Positions 1-7,327 of a stretch of DNA of 64,000 nt are shown piece by piece. Below the pieces are notes generated by a model, which was not told where the DNA came from, did not search any database, and saw only the letters and a program-made list of their open reading frames with translations. How positions within the stretch are numbered: position 1 is the first letter of the stretch; the number at the start of each line of letters is the position of its first letter. The DNA is from Chloroflexota bacterium. Lineage in GTDB: Bacteria; Chloroflexota; Anaerolineae; Anaerolineales; UBA11579. Position numbers and translations under genes: made by a program. The DNA is taken from assembly GCA_018662365.1 (NCBI GenBank), contig JABJGH010000022.1, forward strand, positions 62,001 through 126,000, read 5' to 3'.

Positions 1-694
1 GAAGTAATTTTTGCAAGTAGGAAGGATCTCCTAATTTTTTGCCATTTGTTAGTAATCCTGTGACTTGTCCATTTTTTTCTGCATGCGCTAAGAGTAAGGG
101 AAGGTCCTCTCTTAGTGTAGGCTCTCCTCCAGTGAAAAGTAAATGAGGGATACCGTTTGCCCATGATTTATCAATTATGGATATCCATTCATCGGTAGTC
201 AATTCTCTATCCACACATTTTGTGGGGCTAGAGCCACTAATGTCATCAGAATCTACAGTATAAGTAATTGCGCAATCTAATCTGTATGGCGCTGAAATTT
301 CTTCTTCAGAAGAAATGTTTCTATCGAAATCTAAAGAAATCACAGGGTCTAGATCTTGAGAAGTTAATAATGTGTCAATCCTATTTTTGAATTCCTGATA
401 ATCATTTTCAATAATTGAGGATTTGGTTTTATATCGCTTTGAAAAATGTTGGATTACTTCATAGTTAGGTAAATTATTCACTAGAAAATATGCATATTCT
501 GTGGCAGTTTCGTTCAAGTGTAGGATGGTAGAAGCATTTACCATAAGCACACCTTTTCCAGAAGATTCTACACGGAGGTGCAATCGATAATTTAAAGGAT
601 CATCTAACGGAGCCATATATGAATACATACCTGGCGGAAATGCCTGAGGTTTATTATTTGGAGTTCTTAAATTTTCTAACCAATTCTTAAACAT
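1..694 (-). CDS. PqqD-like / radical-SAM-like protein with degenerate cluster motif (3' part off the window)
   Basis: Partial gene: the frame opens at ATG 692-694 and runs to base 1 without a stop, giving about 231 residues. Residues about 30-75 resemble a PqqD-like peptide-recognition domain (VLMVNASTILHLNETATE). From about residue 135 the protein follows the radical SAM layout, with PYRLDCAITY where the first strand should be and then FTGGEPTLREDLP, the SAM-binding GGEP motif. The expected CxxxCxxC after the first strand is absent and replaced by VDSDDISGSSPTKC, so the cysteines that hold the catalytic 4Fe-4S cluster are not there. It starts 2 nt after the stop of the Cys-Ala-tail gene, with its Shine-Dalgarno inside that gene's last codons. 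By family knowledge such proteins modify peptides; here catalysis is doubtful and a recognition or scaffold role is inferred. Confidence 0.75.
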   Translation of the reverse strand, partial: MFKNWLENLRTPNNKPQAFPPGMYSYMAPLDDPLNYRLHLRVESSGKGVLMVNASTILHLNETATEYAYFLVNNLPNYEVIQHFSKRYKTKSSIIENDYQEFKNRIDTLLTSQDLDPVISLDFDRNISSEEEISAPYRLDCAITYTVDSDDISGSSPTKCVDRELTTDEWISIIDKSWANGIPHLLFTGGEPTLREDLPLLLAHAEKNGQVTGLLTNGKKLGDPSYLQKLL

Positions 695-696
695 AA

Positions 697-2364
697 TTAT
701 CTTCCTCCCCCGGCACATGCACAAGCGCAGCCCGCACAGGCACAGGCGCAAGCACATGAACTCCCTCCACCTCCACCTCCGCTTCCTCTGTAACTGCTGC
801 TAGGCTTAGGTGGAGGGTTTGTGGTCTTTGTGATGCCATTAGTGAAATCTGTAATGTTTCCGACAACTCCAGCAGAAAACCCTTGGACGCCATTGACAAC
901 CGAAGCGGCAAAATCTGAACCTGGAAGATTAGGCAATCCTGAGCCTCCAGGTGTTGGTTTCATTGTGGGGCCGGAAGGTTTTGATGGAGTGGATGGGCTT
1001 CTATATACAGGATCGTATCGGGGCCACCAGATGGGTGTAATAATTGGACGGTTTTGAAAAACCTCTTTGGTGCGATCATCATACTTCTTATCCAGCATCG
1101 TCCATTGCATCACATCATCGTAAATTTCACCACGCATTTCAGGAGTATCTGCCTTCTCAACTTGAGCCCAAGCTTTCTCCATTATGGACTTATAGTAGGT
1201 GACAGTTTCTCTTTTGCTAAAACCCTTCATTTTTCTCGTTACAGATTTAACAAGTTTTAACATTGTCTTCTGTAATTCTTTGCGTCTTGGCTTTTTTTGC
1301 TTCTCCATTGCTCCCAGGAAATCAACTTCATACGGTCGTAATTTTTGGGGAGGGGGATCAATTAAAGTCAGCTTTAATGGATCCTTGGTTTCAACCACTG
1401 CGGCTTCTTTTTTGATGCAAGCGAATAAGATCATCATTAGGATCTTGTCCATCGGTTGTTCCAACAGAATGCCCGCTTCTATCGCCGATAGACCCCGTTT
1501 AATCCCATGACCGGCTATTGATATTTTTGGTGGCAGATATTTTAGTTTCCTGCGTTTCGTGCTAATAATACTAATTACCGGGATTCCAATAATAAAAGCT
1601 GCGGCTCCAGCGCACATCAAAAAGCCAAGAAGATCTTCGGGATCTATGCCTAAACGCTGCCAAATGGTTGGAACAGTAATTGTGTCGGCAGGAACATAAG
1701 ATTTTGGAAATGATGCACCAAATAAATATTGAGTATGGCCATTGGCTCCCGGGTTTTCCCAAACATAAATAATTCTGCCTTGTTCATCTAAACCTGAAAA
1801 TGGTTCAGCAGAAAAACCGGAGGGTGCCTGGTGATATTTCGGCTCATCAGGAAGTACACCTTTGGGCAGGTGATACACGACGGTAAGATCCGTTTGTCCA
1901 CTAACAAAATCAGAATCAAACCAGGTTGGGGAAAAAACAGCGCTGGCATAATTGCCATCGTCTGAATCTTCGAAGAGGACATTTGTAATATTAGATATAA
2001 AAACAATTACAGTGCCAGTTCTTCCCGGTTGGATAGAATTACTTCCCAGCCCTACTTCAACCCCATAAGATACATAGGGAGAATAAGCAATATGTGAAAT
2101 TGGGACGCCATTAATGAATGCCGATATGTTTGATAAATTGTAATTATTATTTGGAATACCAATGTCAACAAAATCTATCGGGTCTGCAAAAGTGGCATTT
2201 GTAAAGGTTAGCTCATACGACAAACTGAGCGATCCATCAGATTCCCAATATACATGGACAATTTCAGTATCAAGGCTAAATGCATAAGTTTGCGCAGCTG
2301 CAGTTAACGGGGCAACAACAGAAAAAATGATGATTAATGCAAGTGTAAATAGTATTTTTTTCAT
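697..2364 (-). CDS. DUF2207-like membrane protein with C-terminal Cys-Ala repeat tail
   Basis: A 555-residue protein. Residues 1-25 form a signal peptide ending AAAQ. An extracytoplasmic beta-type domain covers about 26-245, one membrane helix lies at about 250-272, and a KRRK stop-transfer and a basic cytoplasmic domain (LSAIEAGILLEQPMDKIL) follow, resembling DUF2207 proteins. After about residue 440 comes a Pro/Ser/Gly linker, a Gly run, and the terminal tail SSCACACACAGCACACAGGGR, with seven cysteines almost strictly alternating with alanine. The alternating tail is what one expects of a substrate for peptide modification or metal binding rather than of a folded domain. Gene order and the 2-nt gap link it to the radical-SAM-like gene downstream. 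The exact function is unknown; the modification role is inference. Confidence 0.8.
   Translation of the reverse strand: MKKILFTLALIIIFSVVAPLTAAAQTYAFSLDTEIVHVYWESDGSLSLSYELTFTNATFADPIDFVDIGIPNNNYNLSNISAFINGVPISHIAYSPYVSYGVEVGLGSNSIQPGRTGTVIVFISNITNVLFEDSDDGNYASAVFSPTWFDSDFVSGQTDLTVVYHLPKGVLPDEPKYHQAPSGFSAEPFSGLDEQGRIIYVWENPGANGHTQYLFGASFPKSYVPADTITVPTIWQRLGIDPEDLLGFLMCAGAAAFIIGIPVISIISTKRRKLKYLPPKISIAGHGIKRGLSAIEAGILLEQPMDKILMMILFACIKKEAAVVETKDPLKLTLIDPPPQKLRPYEVDFLGAMEKQKKPRRKELQKTMLKLVKSVTRKMKGFSKRETVTYYKSIMEKAWAQVEKADTPEMRGEIYDDVMQWTMLDKKYDDRTKEVFQNRPIITPIWWPRYDPVYRSPSTPSKPSGPTMKPTPGGSGLPNLPGSDFAASVVNGVQGFSAGVVGNITDFTNGITKTTNPPPKPSSSYRGSGGGGGGSSCACACACAGCACACAGGGR
703..708 (-). promoter_or_regulatory. 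Ribosome binding site embedded in upstream gene's tail codons
   Basis: The minus strand reads GGAGGA here, 8 nt before ATG 694. The same bases encode the Gly-Gly part of the Gly-Gly-Gly-Arg end of the upstream protein, so the downstream gene is probably translationally coupled to it. Confidence 0.7.
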
Positions 2365-2404
2365 TATTTACCCGACCTCACCCATAAATTATTTTCAGGT
2401 ATGT

Positions 2405-2785
2405 TTACCATTTCGGTTCTTCAGTTAATTGATATGCGGCATCGCAATATGGGCAATTTACCATAGGTGCGCCAGCAACCATTTTTACATTGTCCATGGA
2501 TAATTGTGAACCACAATCCTGGCATTTAAACCTTTCAATATTCACATCGCCGGGGAGATCTACTTGCAAAGTGATATTTTGATCCGGGGGTGCTGTAGAT
2601 TTTTGTCCGATTTTTCCAACAAACCATAAAATTGCAAAACCAACTAAAAGTAAAATTCCCCCGGTAAGTAAAGTTCCAAATGTACTAGATTGATTTTCAG
2701 AGCTAAATGCAGCGAGAAGAAACAATACCCCAAATAGGATAACAATTGCGGCAGAAACAAAACCAATAATTTTTCCAAAGTTCAT
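2405..2785 (-). CDS. Small two-helix membrane protein with C-terminal zinc ribbon
   Basis: A 126-residue protein. Two hydrophobic helices (about 5-28 and 37-58) are followed by a short hydrophilic linker and a C-terminal ribbon with CQDC and CPYC pairs about 20 residues apart, typical of a zinc ribbon. The start is preceded by GGAGGAG. It lies 40 nt upstream of the Cys-Ala-tail gene on the same strand and is probably the first gene of that operon. No named family recognised; the ribbon may bind a partner protein or zinc at the inner face of the membrane. Confidence 0.7.
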   Translation of the reverse strand: MNFGKIIGFVSAAIVILFGVLFLLAAFSSENQSSTFGTLLTGGILLLVGFAILWFVGKIGQKSTAPPDQNITLQVDLPGDVNIERFKCQDCGSQLSMDNVKMVAGAPMVNCPYCDAAYQLTEEPKW

Positions 2786-2854
2786 AATATCTCCTCCTCT
2801 ACTAGTTTAACGGAGAATTAAGCAAATTACAAATATTTTTAGGAAATGTCAAGT

Positions 2855-2884
2855 TTAGTTGGTGCCAAACTAACATGTTATAAT
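2855..2884 (+). promoter_or_regulatory. Candidate promoter with operator-like dyad for the STAS/RsbW pair
   Basis: TATAAT at 2879-2884 is a good -10 for the gene starting at 2929. No clear -35 is seen. Instead a dyad TTAGTT ... AACTAA (about 2855-2873) sits where a -35 would be, which could be an operator for an activator or repressor. Confidence 0.4.
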
Positions 2885-2928
2885 ACCGAACTATTTTTAT
2901 CATATTCAGACACATAGGAGAGTGGATT

Positions 2929-3264
2929 GTGGCGATTACTACAACCGAGTACAAAAGATGTCATGTCGTAAAAATGGAAGGCAGGATTGATAGCTCAAAT
3001 GGGGATGAAGTTTACAAAGTATTTCAAGCATTAAATGATAAAGAAAAATACAAAATAGTATTTGATATGTCTGAGGTTGGTTTTATGTCAAGTAAAGGGT
3101 GGTGGGTTTTAATCGAGACCCAAAAGGCCTGTAAACGCTATAACCGTGGAGAATTGGTTCTAAGCGGCGTTCAAGAAAAAATATTAGCCTCATTAGATTT
3201 GGTGGGTATGAAAAATTATTTCAACTTATTTGATGATGTAGTTAGCGCTGTAGCGAGCTTTTAA
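2929..3264 (+). CDS. STAS-domain anti-sigma-factor antagonist
   Basis: A 111-residue single STAS domain protein of the SpoIIAA/RsbV type, starting at GTG with TAGGAG upstream. The phospho-acceptor region reads DMSEVGFMSSKGWW, so Ser54 or Ser55 is the likely phosphorylation site. In this family the unphosphorylated form binds the partner kinase and frees its target. The next gene, 5 nt downstream, is an RsbW-like kinase, and an RsbU-like phosphatase lies convergently beyond it, which completes a partner-switching set. No sigma factor is adjacent, so the regulated target may be elsewhere or may not be a sigma factor. Confidence 0.88.
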   Translation: MAITTTEYKRCHVVKMEGRIDSSNGDEVYKVFQALNDKEKYKIVFDMSEVGFMSSKGWWVLIETQKACKRYNRGELVLSGVQEKILASLDLVGMKNYFNLFDDVVSAVASF

Positions 3265-3269
3265 TTTAA

Positions 3270-3686
3270 ATGACCTTTAAGATATTTCCTGGGAAATACT
3301 CAAGTTTAGAGGGAATAAGTGAATTTGTAACAGCCGAAATGAAACCAATTGGATTTGACGAGAATGAAGTGTATTCTGTCCAATTGGCGGTAGATGAGGC
3401 TTGCACGAATGTAATTGAGCACTCCTATGGAGGGGAAAATATTGGGGAAATAGAAATAGATACGAATTTGGTTAAAAATGGATTTGAAATCATCATCCGA
3501 GATTATGGCAAGAAATTTGATCCATCAAAGGTTCCTGGCATTAATTCGAAAAAACCTTTGAAAGAGGTCGAATCACGAGGAGCTGGACTTTTTTTGATGA
3601 AAAAATTAATGGATGATGTTTCATTTCATTTTACAAAAAATAAAGGCACCACATTAAGAATGTTAAAAATAAAAGCAGAGTCATAA
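3270..3686 (+). CDS. RsbW-like anti-sigma factor / serine kinase (HATPase)
   Basis: A 138-residue GHKL ATPase. The N box is DEACTNVIEHSYGG (about 47-60), the G1 region IRDYGKKFDP (about 90-99) and the G2 region GAGLFLMKKLMD (about 112-123), all as in RsbW/SpoIIAB kinases. It would phosphorylate the STAS protein encoded just upstream and release or bind its target according to that state. The stop codon lies in the loop of the terminator hairpin, so the operon is these two genes. Confidence 0.88.
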   Translation: MTFKIFPGKYSSLEGISEFVTAEMKPIGFDENEVYSVQLAVDEACTNVIEHSYGGENIGEIEIDTNLVKNGFEIIIRDYGKKFDPSKVPGINSKKPLKEVESRGAGLFLMKKLMDDVSFHFTKNKGTTLRMLKIKAES

Positions 3687-3700
3687 GACTCTGCTTTTAT
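3671..3700 (+). terminator. Rho-independent terminator after the RsbW-like gene
   Basis: A 12-bp perfect stem (3671-3682 with 3687-3698) with loop ATAA contains the gene's stop codon and is followed by a T-rich run. A-rich on the other arm, it can also serve the convergent phosphatase gene. Confidence 0.85.
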
Positions 3701-3726
3701 TTTTATTAAATTGTTTCGTATAGTTT

Positions 3727-5802
3727 CTATTTTGAGGTTTCTTGTCGATTCTTGTAAAGCACCATTAATGTAATATCATCTGATTGTGGATTTTCCCCAA
3801 CAAAATTCTCTACCTTGCTCAAAATATTTGTTTGTAATTCAAACGCATTGCATTCTGAATTTTCTAATGCAGCCTCAATTAGCATATCATCTTCAAAAAA
3901 ATCACCCTGTTCATTTTGAGCCTCAGTTACCCCATCTGTGTAAAGAACTAATTTGTCGCCGGGAGAAAAGGTTACCGTTTTTCTTTTCCACCGTCTATCT
4001 TCCTCCACTCCGATTGGAATGCCGGTTCTTACTAATGGCATTGGGGGTTGGCTTACATCTGCCCTAAATAAATAGGGGGGATTATGCCCTGCATTGCAAT
4101 ACATTAATGTGCCAGCTTTTGGATCGAGAACTCCATAAAAACAAGTAATAAAGAGATTCGCCCTGGCATCAGCTAATATGCGTTCATTTGTTTCGTTGAA
4201 AACAATGTCTGGGCGGGAATGATATTCAAATGCATAAGTGCGCAACAGGGTTCGGGTCAACGCCATATAAAGCGCAGCTCCCAATCCTTTGTCAGCTACA
4301 TCCGCAATTACAATGCCTAAGCGTCCCCGAGAAAGGGGAATAAAATCGAAAAAGTCTCCTGATAATCCGCCAGCGGGCTGTAAGGTCACGGCAAGCTGCC
4401 AACCTGGGATTGTAGGAAATTGGTTGGGCAAAAAGCTTGCCTGAATTTGACCTGCAATTTGTAATTCTTGGCTAACTTTTTGGAGGGTGATCGTATTCGC
4501 GTATTCTTCAGCTTGATGTAAAGCCGACGCAATCTGATCGCTAAGCGCATGAACTGCAGGAAATAATCCTTTTAAAGAAGTCGAATCCCAAGGATGAGCC
4601 AATATCCTTAATTCTAAATATATTCCACCCATAATTTCTGTCCCCTCGAAAGCAATGATTGGGCAGCAAACTACGGCATGATGGAATTGATTTTCCTTAA
4701 CCCATGGAAGTTTTTGACTAGAAGTGAATGATTTTGCTTCATTTTGCTGATGGCACCATTCCCATATGAGTGAAAAATCCTTATCCCAGTCTTCTGGGGA
4801 TTTGTAAAGAATTCCTTCTGATTTGATTCCTATAGCCAAATTTCCGGCCGGAAACATATTAGGAATATGTTCATCGAGGATCGTCGTAAATGAGGAACCA
4901 TCGGGAGGCGAATTGAGTATTGCCCTTCCGAGTTGCTCCAATTTCTCCAGTTGCCTAGATTGCTGTCGATTGCTCTCGGCGATCCAGCTAAACCTTCGCG
5001 CAATATAGGCAACCAGCAGTAGGCCAGAGATGAAAAACATGAAAATAAATAAACCATCTCGAGTTAATAGACTTGATGCAATAATGGAAAATGGATGAGC
5101 AATCGTAGGTAGTGCTAAGGCAAAAATGAAAAAAGTGATAATTGGTCGAGTATCTGCTTCAGCAGCAAGTTGTTTTTGAGTGTTAAGGGCGAATATGAAA
5201 TAGGGTGACCAAATTAGGGCGAAAAGGAAGAAATTGATTGCAATGGCTAATAATCCTGCACCAACCAAGTTCACATTCATTATTTCAATGGGAACAGGTC
5301 CCCCGAGACCTTGATATATTTTCATCCCGATCAAATACGGAATGGTGAAACCCGCCAAATTTAATGCAAGGTTCCTATAATGGTTCCACGAGGCTGACTT
5401 ATTCTGTGGCTGGCGAAATAATAAAATAAACTCAATTATTTTTATTGCAATCATTATCCATAAAGCGCCAATTCCTAAGGTAAAAACTGCAGTCCAAACC
5501 ATCATGCTGTTTAGAGCCCCGTCTGTGGACCCATAGCGGTCAGACCGGAATTCGATGATCATGAAAAAACTTAATTTGGTGAATACTAGAATCAAAAAAG
5601 TGATTAGAAGTATTAATTTCCAATTGGATTGGAAGATGCCAAAGTCTGTCTCTAAATATAACCAGGTGAACCCCGCTAGCCATAAAATCGTGCTGTAGAC
5701 CGCGGTAAAAACATCACCGGTGGCCACCAATTGCCTCGGCAAACTTAATTTCTCAATATCCGGCCAAAAGAATTTGGCAAATTTTCTAATTGTATTTATC
5801 AT
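3727..5802 (-). CDS. Membrane-anchored RsbU/SpoIIE-type PP2C phosphatase
   Basis: A 691-residue protein. The first 270 residues contain about seven hydrophobic segments. A GAF-like sensor region (about 290-440) follows, then a SpoIIE-type PP2C domain (about 450-685). Metal-binding motifs are GDFFDFIPL and VIADVADKGLGAALYM, then LYTDGVTEAQ and the final QSDDITLMVL. The likely role is dephosphorylation of the STAS protein at 2929 in response to a membrane or cytosolic signal, restarting the partner switch. It is convergent with the STAS/RsbW pair and divergent from the response regulator at 5928. Confidence 0.88.
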   Translation of the reverse strand: MINTIRKFAKFFWPDIEKLSLPRQLVATGDVFTAVYSTILWLAGFTWLYLETDFGIFQSNWKLILLITFLILVFTKLSFFMIIEFRSDRYGSTDGALNSMMVWTAVFTLGIGALWIMIAIKIIEFILLFRQPQNKSASWNHYRNLALNLAGFTIPYLIGMKIYQGLGGPVPIEIMNVNLVGAGLLAIAINFFLFALIWSPYFIFALNTQKQLAAEADTRPIITFFIFALALPTIAHPFSIIASSLLTRDGLFIFMFFISGLLLVAYIARRFSWIAESNRQQSRQLEKLEQLGRAILNSPPDGSSFTTILDEHIPNMFPAGNLAIGIKSEGILYKSPEDWDKDFSLIWEWCHQQNEAKSFTSSQKLPWVKENQFHHAVVCCPIIAFEGTEIMGGIYLELRILAHPWDSTSLKGLFPAVHALSDQIASALHQAEEYANTITLQKVSQELQIAGQIQASFLPNQFPTIPGWQLAVTLQPAGGLSGDFFDFIPLSRGRLGIVIADVADKGLGAALYMALTRTLLRTYAFEYHSRPDIVFNETNERILADARANLFITCFYGVLDPKAGTLMYCNAGHNPPYLFRADVSQPPMPLVRTGIPIGVEEDRRWKRKTVTFSPGDKLVLYTDGVTEAQNEQGDFFEDDMLIEAALENSECNAFELQTNILSKVENFVGENPQSDDITLMVLYKNRQETSK

Positions 5803-5890
5803 AATTATTCTTGAAAGAAATCCGATTCATTAAATTATATCTTTAATCATTTAATAATGTGGGATTGCTGTTAAGAAATAATCCCTGGGC

Positions 5891-5896
5891 TATAAT
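5891..5896 (+). promoter_or_regulatory. -10 element of the response-regulator gene
   Basis: TATAAT lies 31 nt before the ATG at 5928. A -35 at normal spacing is not obvious (TTGCTG is 20 nt upstream), so activation may be needed. Confidence 0.45.
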
Positions 5897-5927
5897 ATGT
5901 GGAGAATAAATCGTTATAGAGGAATAA

Positions 5928-6578
5928 ATGATTAAAGTAATATTAGCTGATGATCATCGTGTAGTTTTGCAAGGCCTTTGTAACCTTCTTGAAAATGAAG
6001 ATGGAATAGAAGTTATCGGGCAGGCATCAAATGGACTTGAGGCAATTGAATTGTCGGAGAAATTGAAACCCGATGTTTTGGTTATGGATCTGATGATGCC
6101 AAATGTCAATGGTTTGGAAGCTGCACGGCTATTGAAACGACGAATGCCCGATATTAAAATAATTATTCTTTCGATGCATGACAGTGAACCTTATATTATT
6201 CAGGCTTTGAAATATGGGGTTTTAGGATATATTCCAAAAGAATCTAGCGCAGAAGAATTGGTGAAGGCTATTCACACTGTTAATAATGGAAAAAGGTATT
6301 TAAGTAGCGTTCTATCAAATTTGATAATTGATTCGTTTATTAATCGTGGGGAAAGTGGTGCGCTAGATCCATACGATACACTTACTGAGCGGGAAAGATT
6401 GGTCTTTCAGATGGTTGCAGAAGGGAATAGCAATGCAGATGTAGCCGAAATTGTTTCCATTAGTCAAAGGACTGTGGAAACTCATAGAGCGAACATGATG
6501 CGGAAGCTGGGACTTAACACGCAAACTGATGTCATTCGTTTTGCGATTAAAAAAGGAATCATATCTTTAGACGGATAA
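5928..6578 (+). CDS. NarL/FixJ-family response regulator
   Basis: A 216-residue protein with receiver and LuxR-type HTH. The receiver (1-120) has the acidic pair DD at 8-9, phospho-acceptor Asp54 in VMDLMMPN and a conserved Lys in YIPKESS. The C-terminal domain (about 148-210) has LTERERLVFQMVAEGNSN and ISQRTVETHRANMMRKLG, the NarL/LuxR DNA-binding signature. The start has AGAGGAATAA upstream. No histidine kinase is adjacent; it may be paired with a kinase elsewhere. A terminator follows at 6640. Confidence 0.92.
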   Translation: MIKVILADDHRVVLQGLCNLLENEDGIEVIGQASNGLEAIELSEKLKPDVLVMDLMMPNVNGLEAARLLKRRMPDIKIIILSMHDSEPYIIQALKYGVLGYIPKESSAEELVKAIHTVNNGKRYLSSVLSNLIIDSFINRGESGALDPYDTLTERERLVFQMVAEGNSNADVAEIVSISQRTVETHRANMMRKLGLNTQTDVIRFAIKKGIISLDG

Positions 6579-6925
6579 ATAGTTTCTAATTTCTGTTATT
6601 TATATTGTGCGAAAATTATATTTCATATTGTTTGTTTAGAAATTGTCTAATTTGTTTAATTTATAGACAATTTTTGTAATTTAAAGCGATTTGCACTCTG
6701 GTGGGACAGGTATCCCTTAATAGCTAGGACATCTGACACTTGATAAGCGTTTCCATTTGTTGAACTATATAAAGAGACGGTTTAACAAATACAAATCTGT
6801 AAGTTTAGATATTTAATCATCATATTAATCAAAGGATTGAAGCTGGTCTAAACGAACAATAATAAATATAGAAATAAATTTAAATCCGAAGCTTAATACT
6901 TATTCTAATGGGAAAGGAAGGAAAA
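6579..6925. other. 347-bp intergenic region upstream of the CODH/ACS operon
   Basis: No ORF of substance is seen. The left part holds the terminator of the response-regulator gene (6640-6675). The middle contains a small dyad GGGA ... TCCC (around 6703-6716). TTGATA (6740-6745) and TATATA (6766-6771) are 20 nt apart, a poor promoter match. The promoter of the large operon should be in this stretch and would give a leader of over 100 nt, but I cannot place it with confidence. Confidence 0.4.
6640..6675 (+). terminator. Terminator after the NarL-type regulator
   Basis: A 10-bp perfect inverted repeat AAATTGTCTA / TAGACAATTT (6640-6649 with 6664-6673) with a 14-nt loop is followed by a short T-run. 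The stem is AT-rich, so it is of moderate strength. Confidence 0.6.
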
Positions 6926-7318
6926 ATGGCCAAGAAGATTTATACGATTAATTTACCTGCAATGTATGCAGATCATCATGTGATTGAAGTTCGCCGATTG
7001 CTGATGGATGTTCCTGGCGTATCTGATGTTTACGCGAGCAGCGGTTTTCAGGTTGCTGAAATTGAAACTGAAGATACTGTAGAGGAAACAACACTTATTG
7101 AAATTCTAGAGAAAGCCGGATATATTGGAGAATTAGCTATTGATGGGGAAATTGAAATTACAGCTGCCGAAGCGGGGGGGAAATCAAAAATTTTCAGACA
7201 CAGCGCATTATATGAACAAACTAGTCAAGCGGTTAGTTTCACTCAAGTAGTACCAAGCGGGTCAAAAGCGCTTTGGCCTTGTCCTGGTTTGGGACCCATA
7301 ACAAGGGTTGAGGAATAA
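6926..7318 (+). CDS. HMA-fold-like small protein leading the CODH/ACS operon
   Basis: A 130-residue protein counted from ATG 6926, chosen because GGAAGGAA lies just upstream; an in-frame ATG at 6908 has no ribosome site. The first 75 residues look like a heavy-metal-associated (ferredoxin-like) fold (VPGVSDVYASSGFQVAEIE, LIEILEKAGYIG), but the usual MxCxxC metal site is replaced by LPAMYADHHV. The C-terminal half is unfamiliar and ends with a single Cys in ALWPCPGLGP. It stops 9 nt before cooS, so it is in the operon. A role in nickel delivery or in binding CODH is a guess from context. Confidence 0.6.
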   Translation: MAKKIYTINLPAMYADHHVIEVRRLLMDVPGVSDVYASSGFQVAEIETEDTVEETTLIEILEKAGYIGELAIDGEIEITAAEAGGKSKIFRHSALYEQTSQAVSFTQVVPSGSKALWPCPGLGPITRVEE

Positions 7319-7327
7319 GGAGAAGCT

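Noticed and set aside
700-790. GGT/GGA and TGT/GCx repeats as a DNA tandem repeat or CRISPR-like array
   Set aside because: The bases fit codons of the Gly run and the Cys-Ala tail with varied third positions; no spacers and no fixed repeat unit.
821-1510. Plus-strand frames opposite the DUF2207-like gene
   Set aside because: Shadow frames over a well-formed minus-strand protein; no ribosome sites or recognisable domains.
2850-2880. Sigma-54 promoter TTGGCAC... upstream of the STAS gene on the minus strand
   Set aside because: TGGCAC is present but the -12 TTGC is not at the right distance. By eye no convincing -24/-12 site was found in any intergenic region of the window.
6695-6735. Cobalamin or other riboswitch before the CODH/ACS operon
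   Set aside because: Only a short GGGA/TCCC dyad is visible; no conserved B12-box-like sequence was seen.
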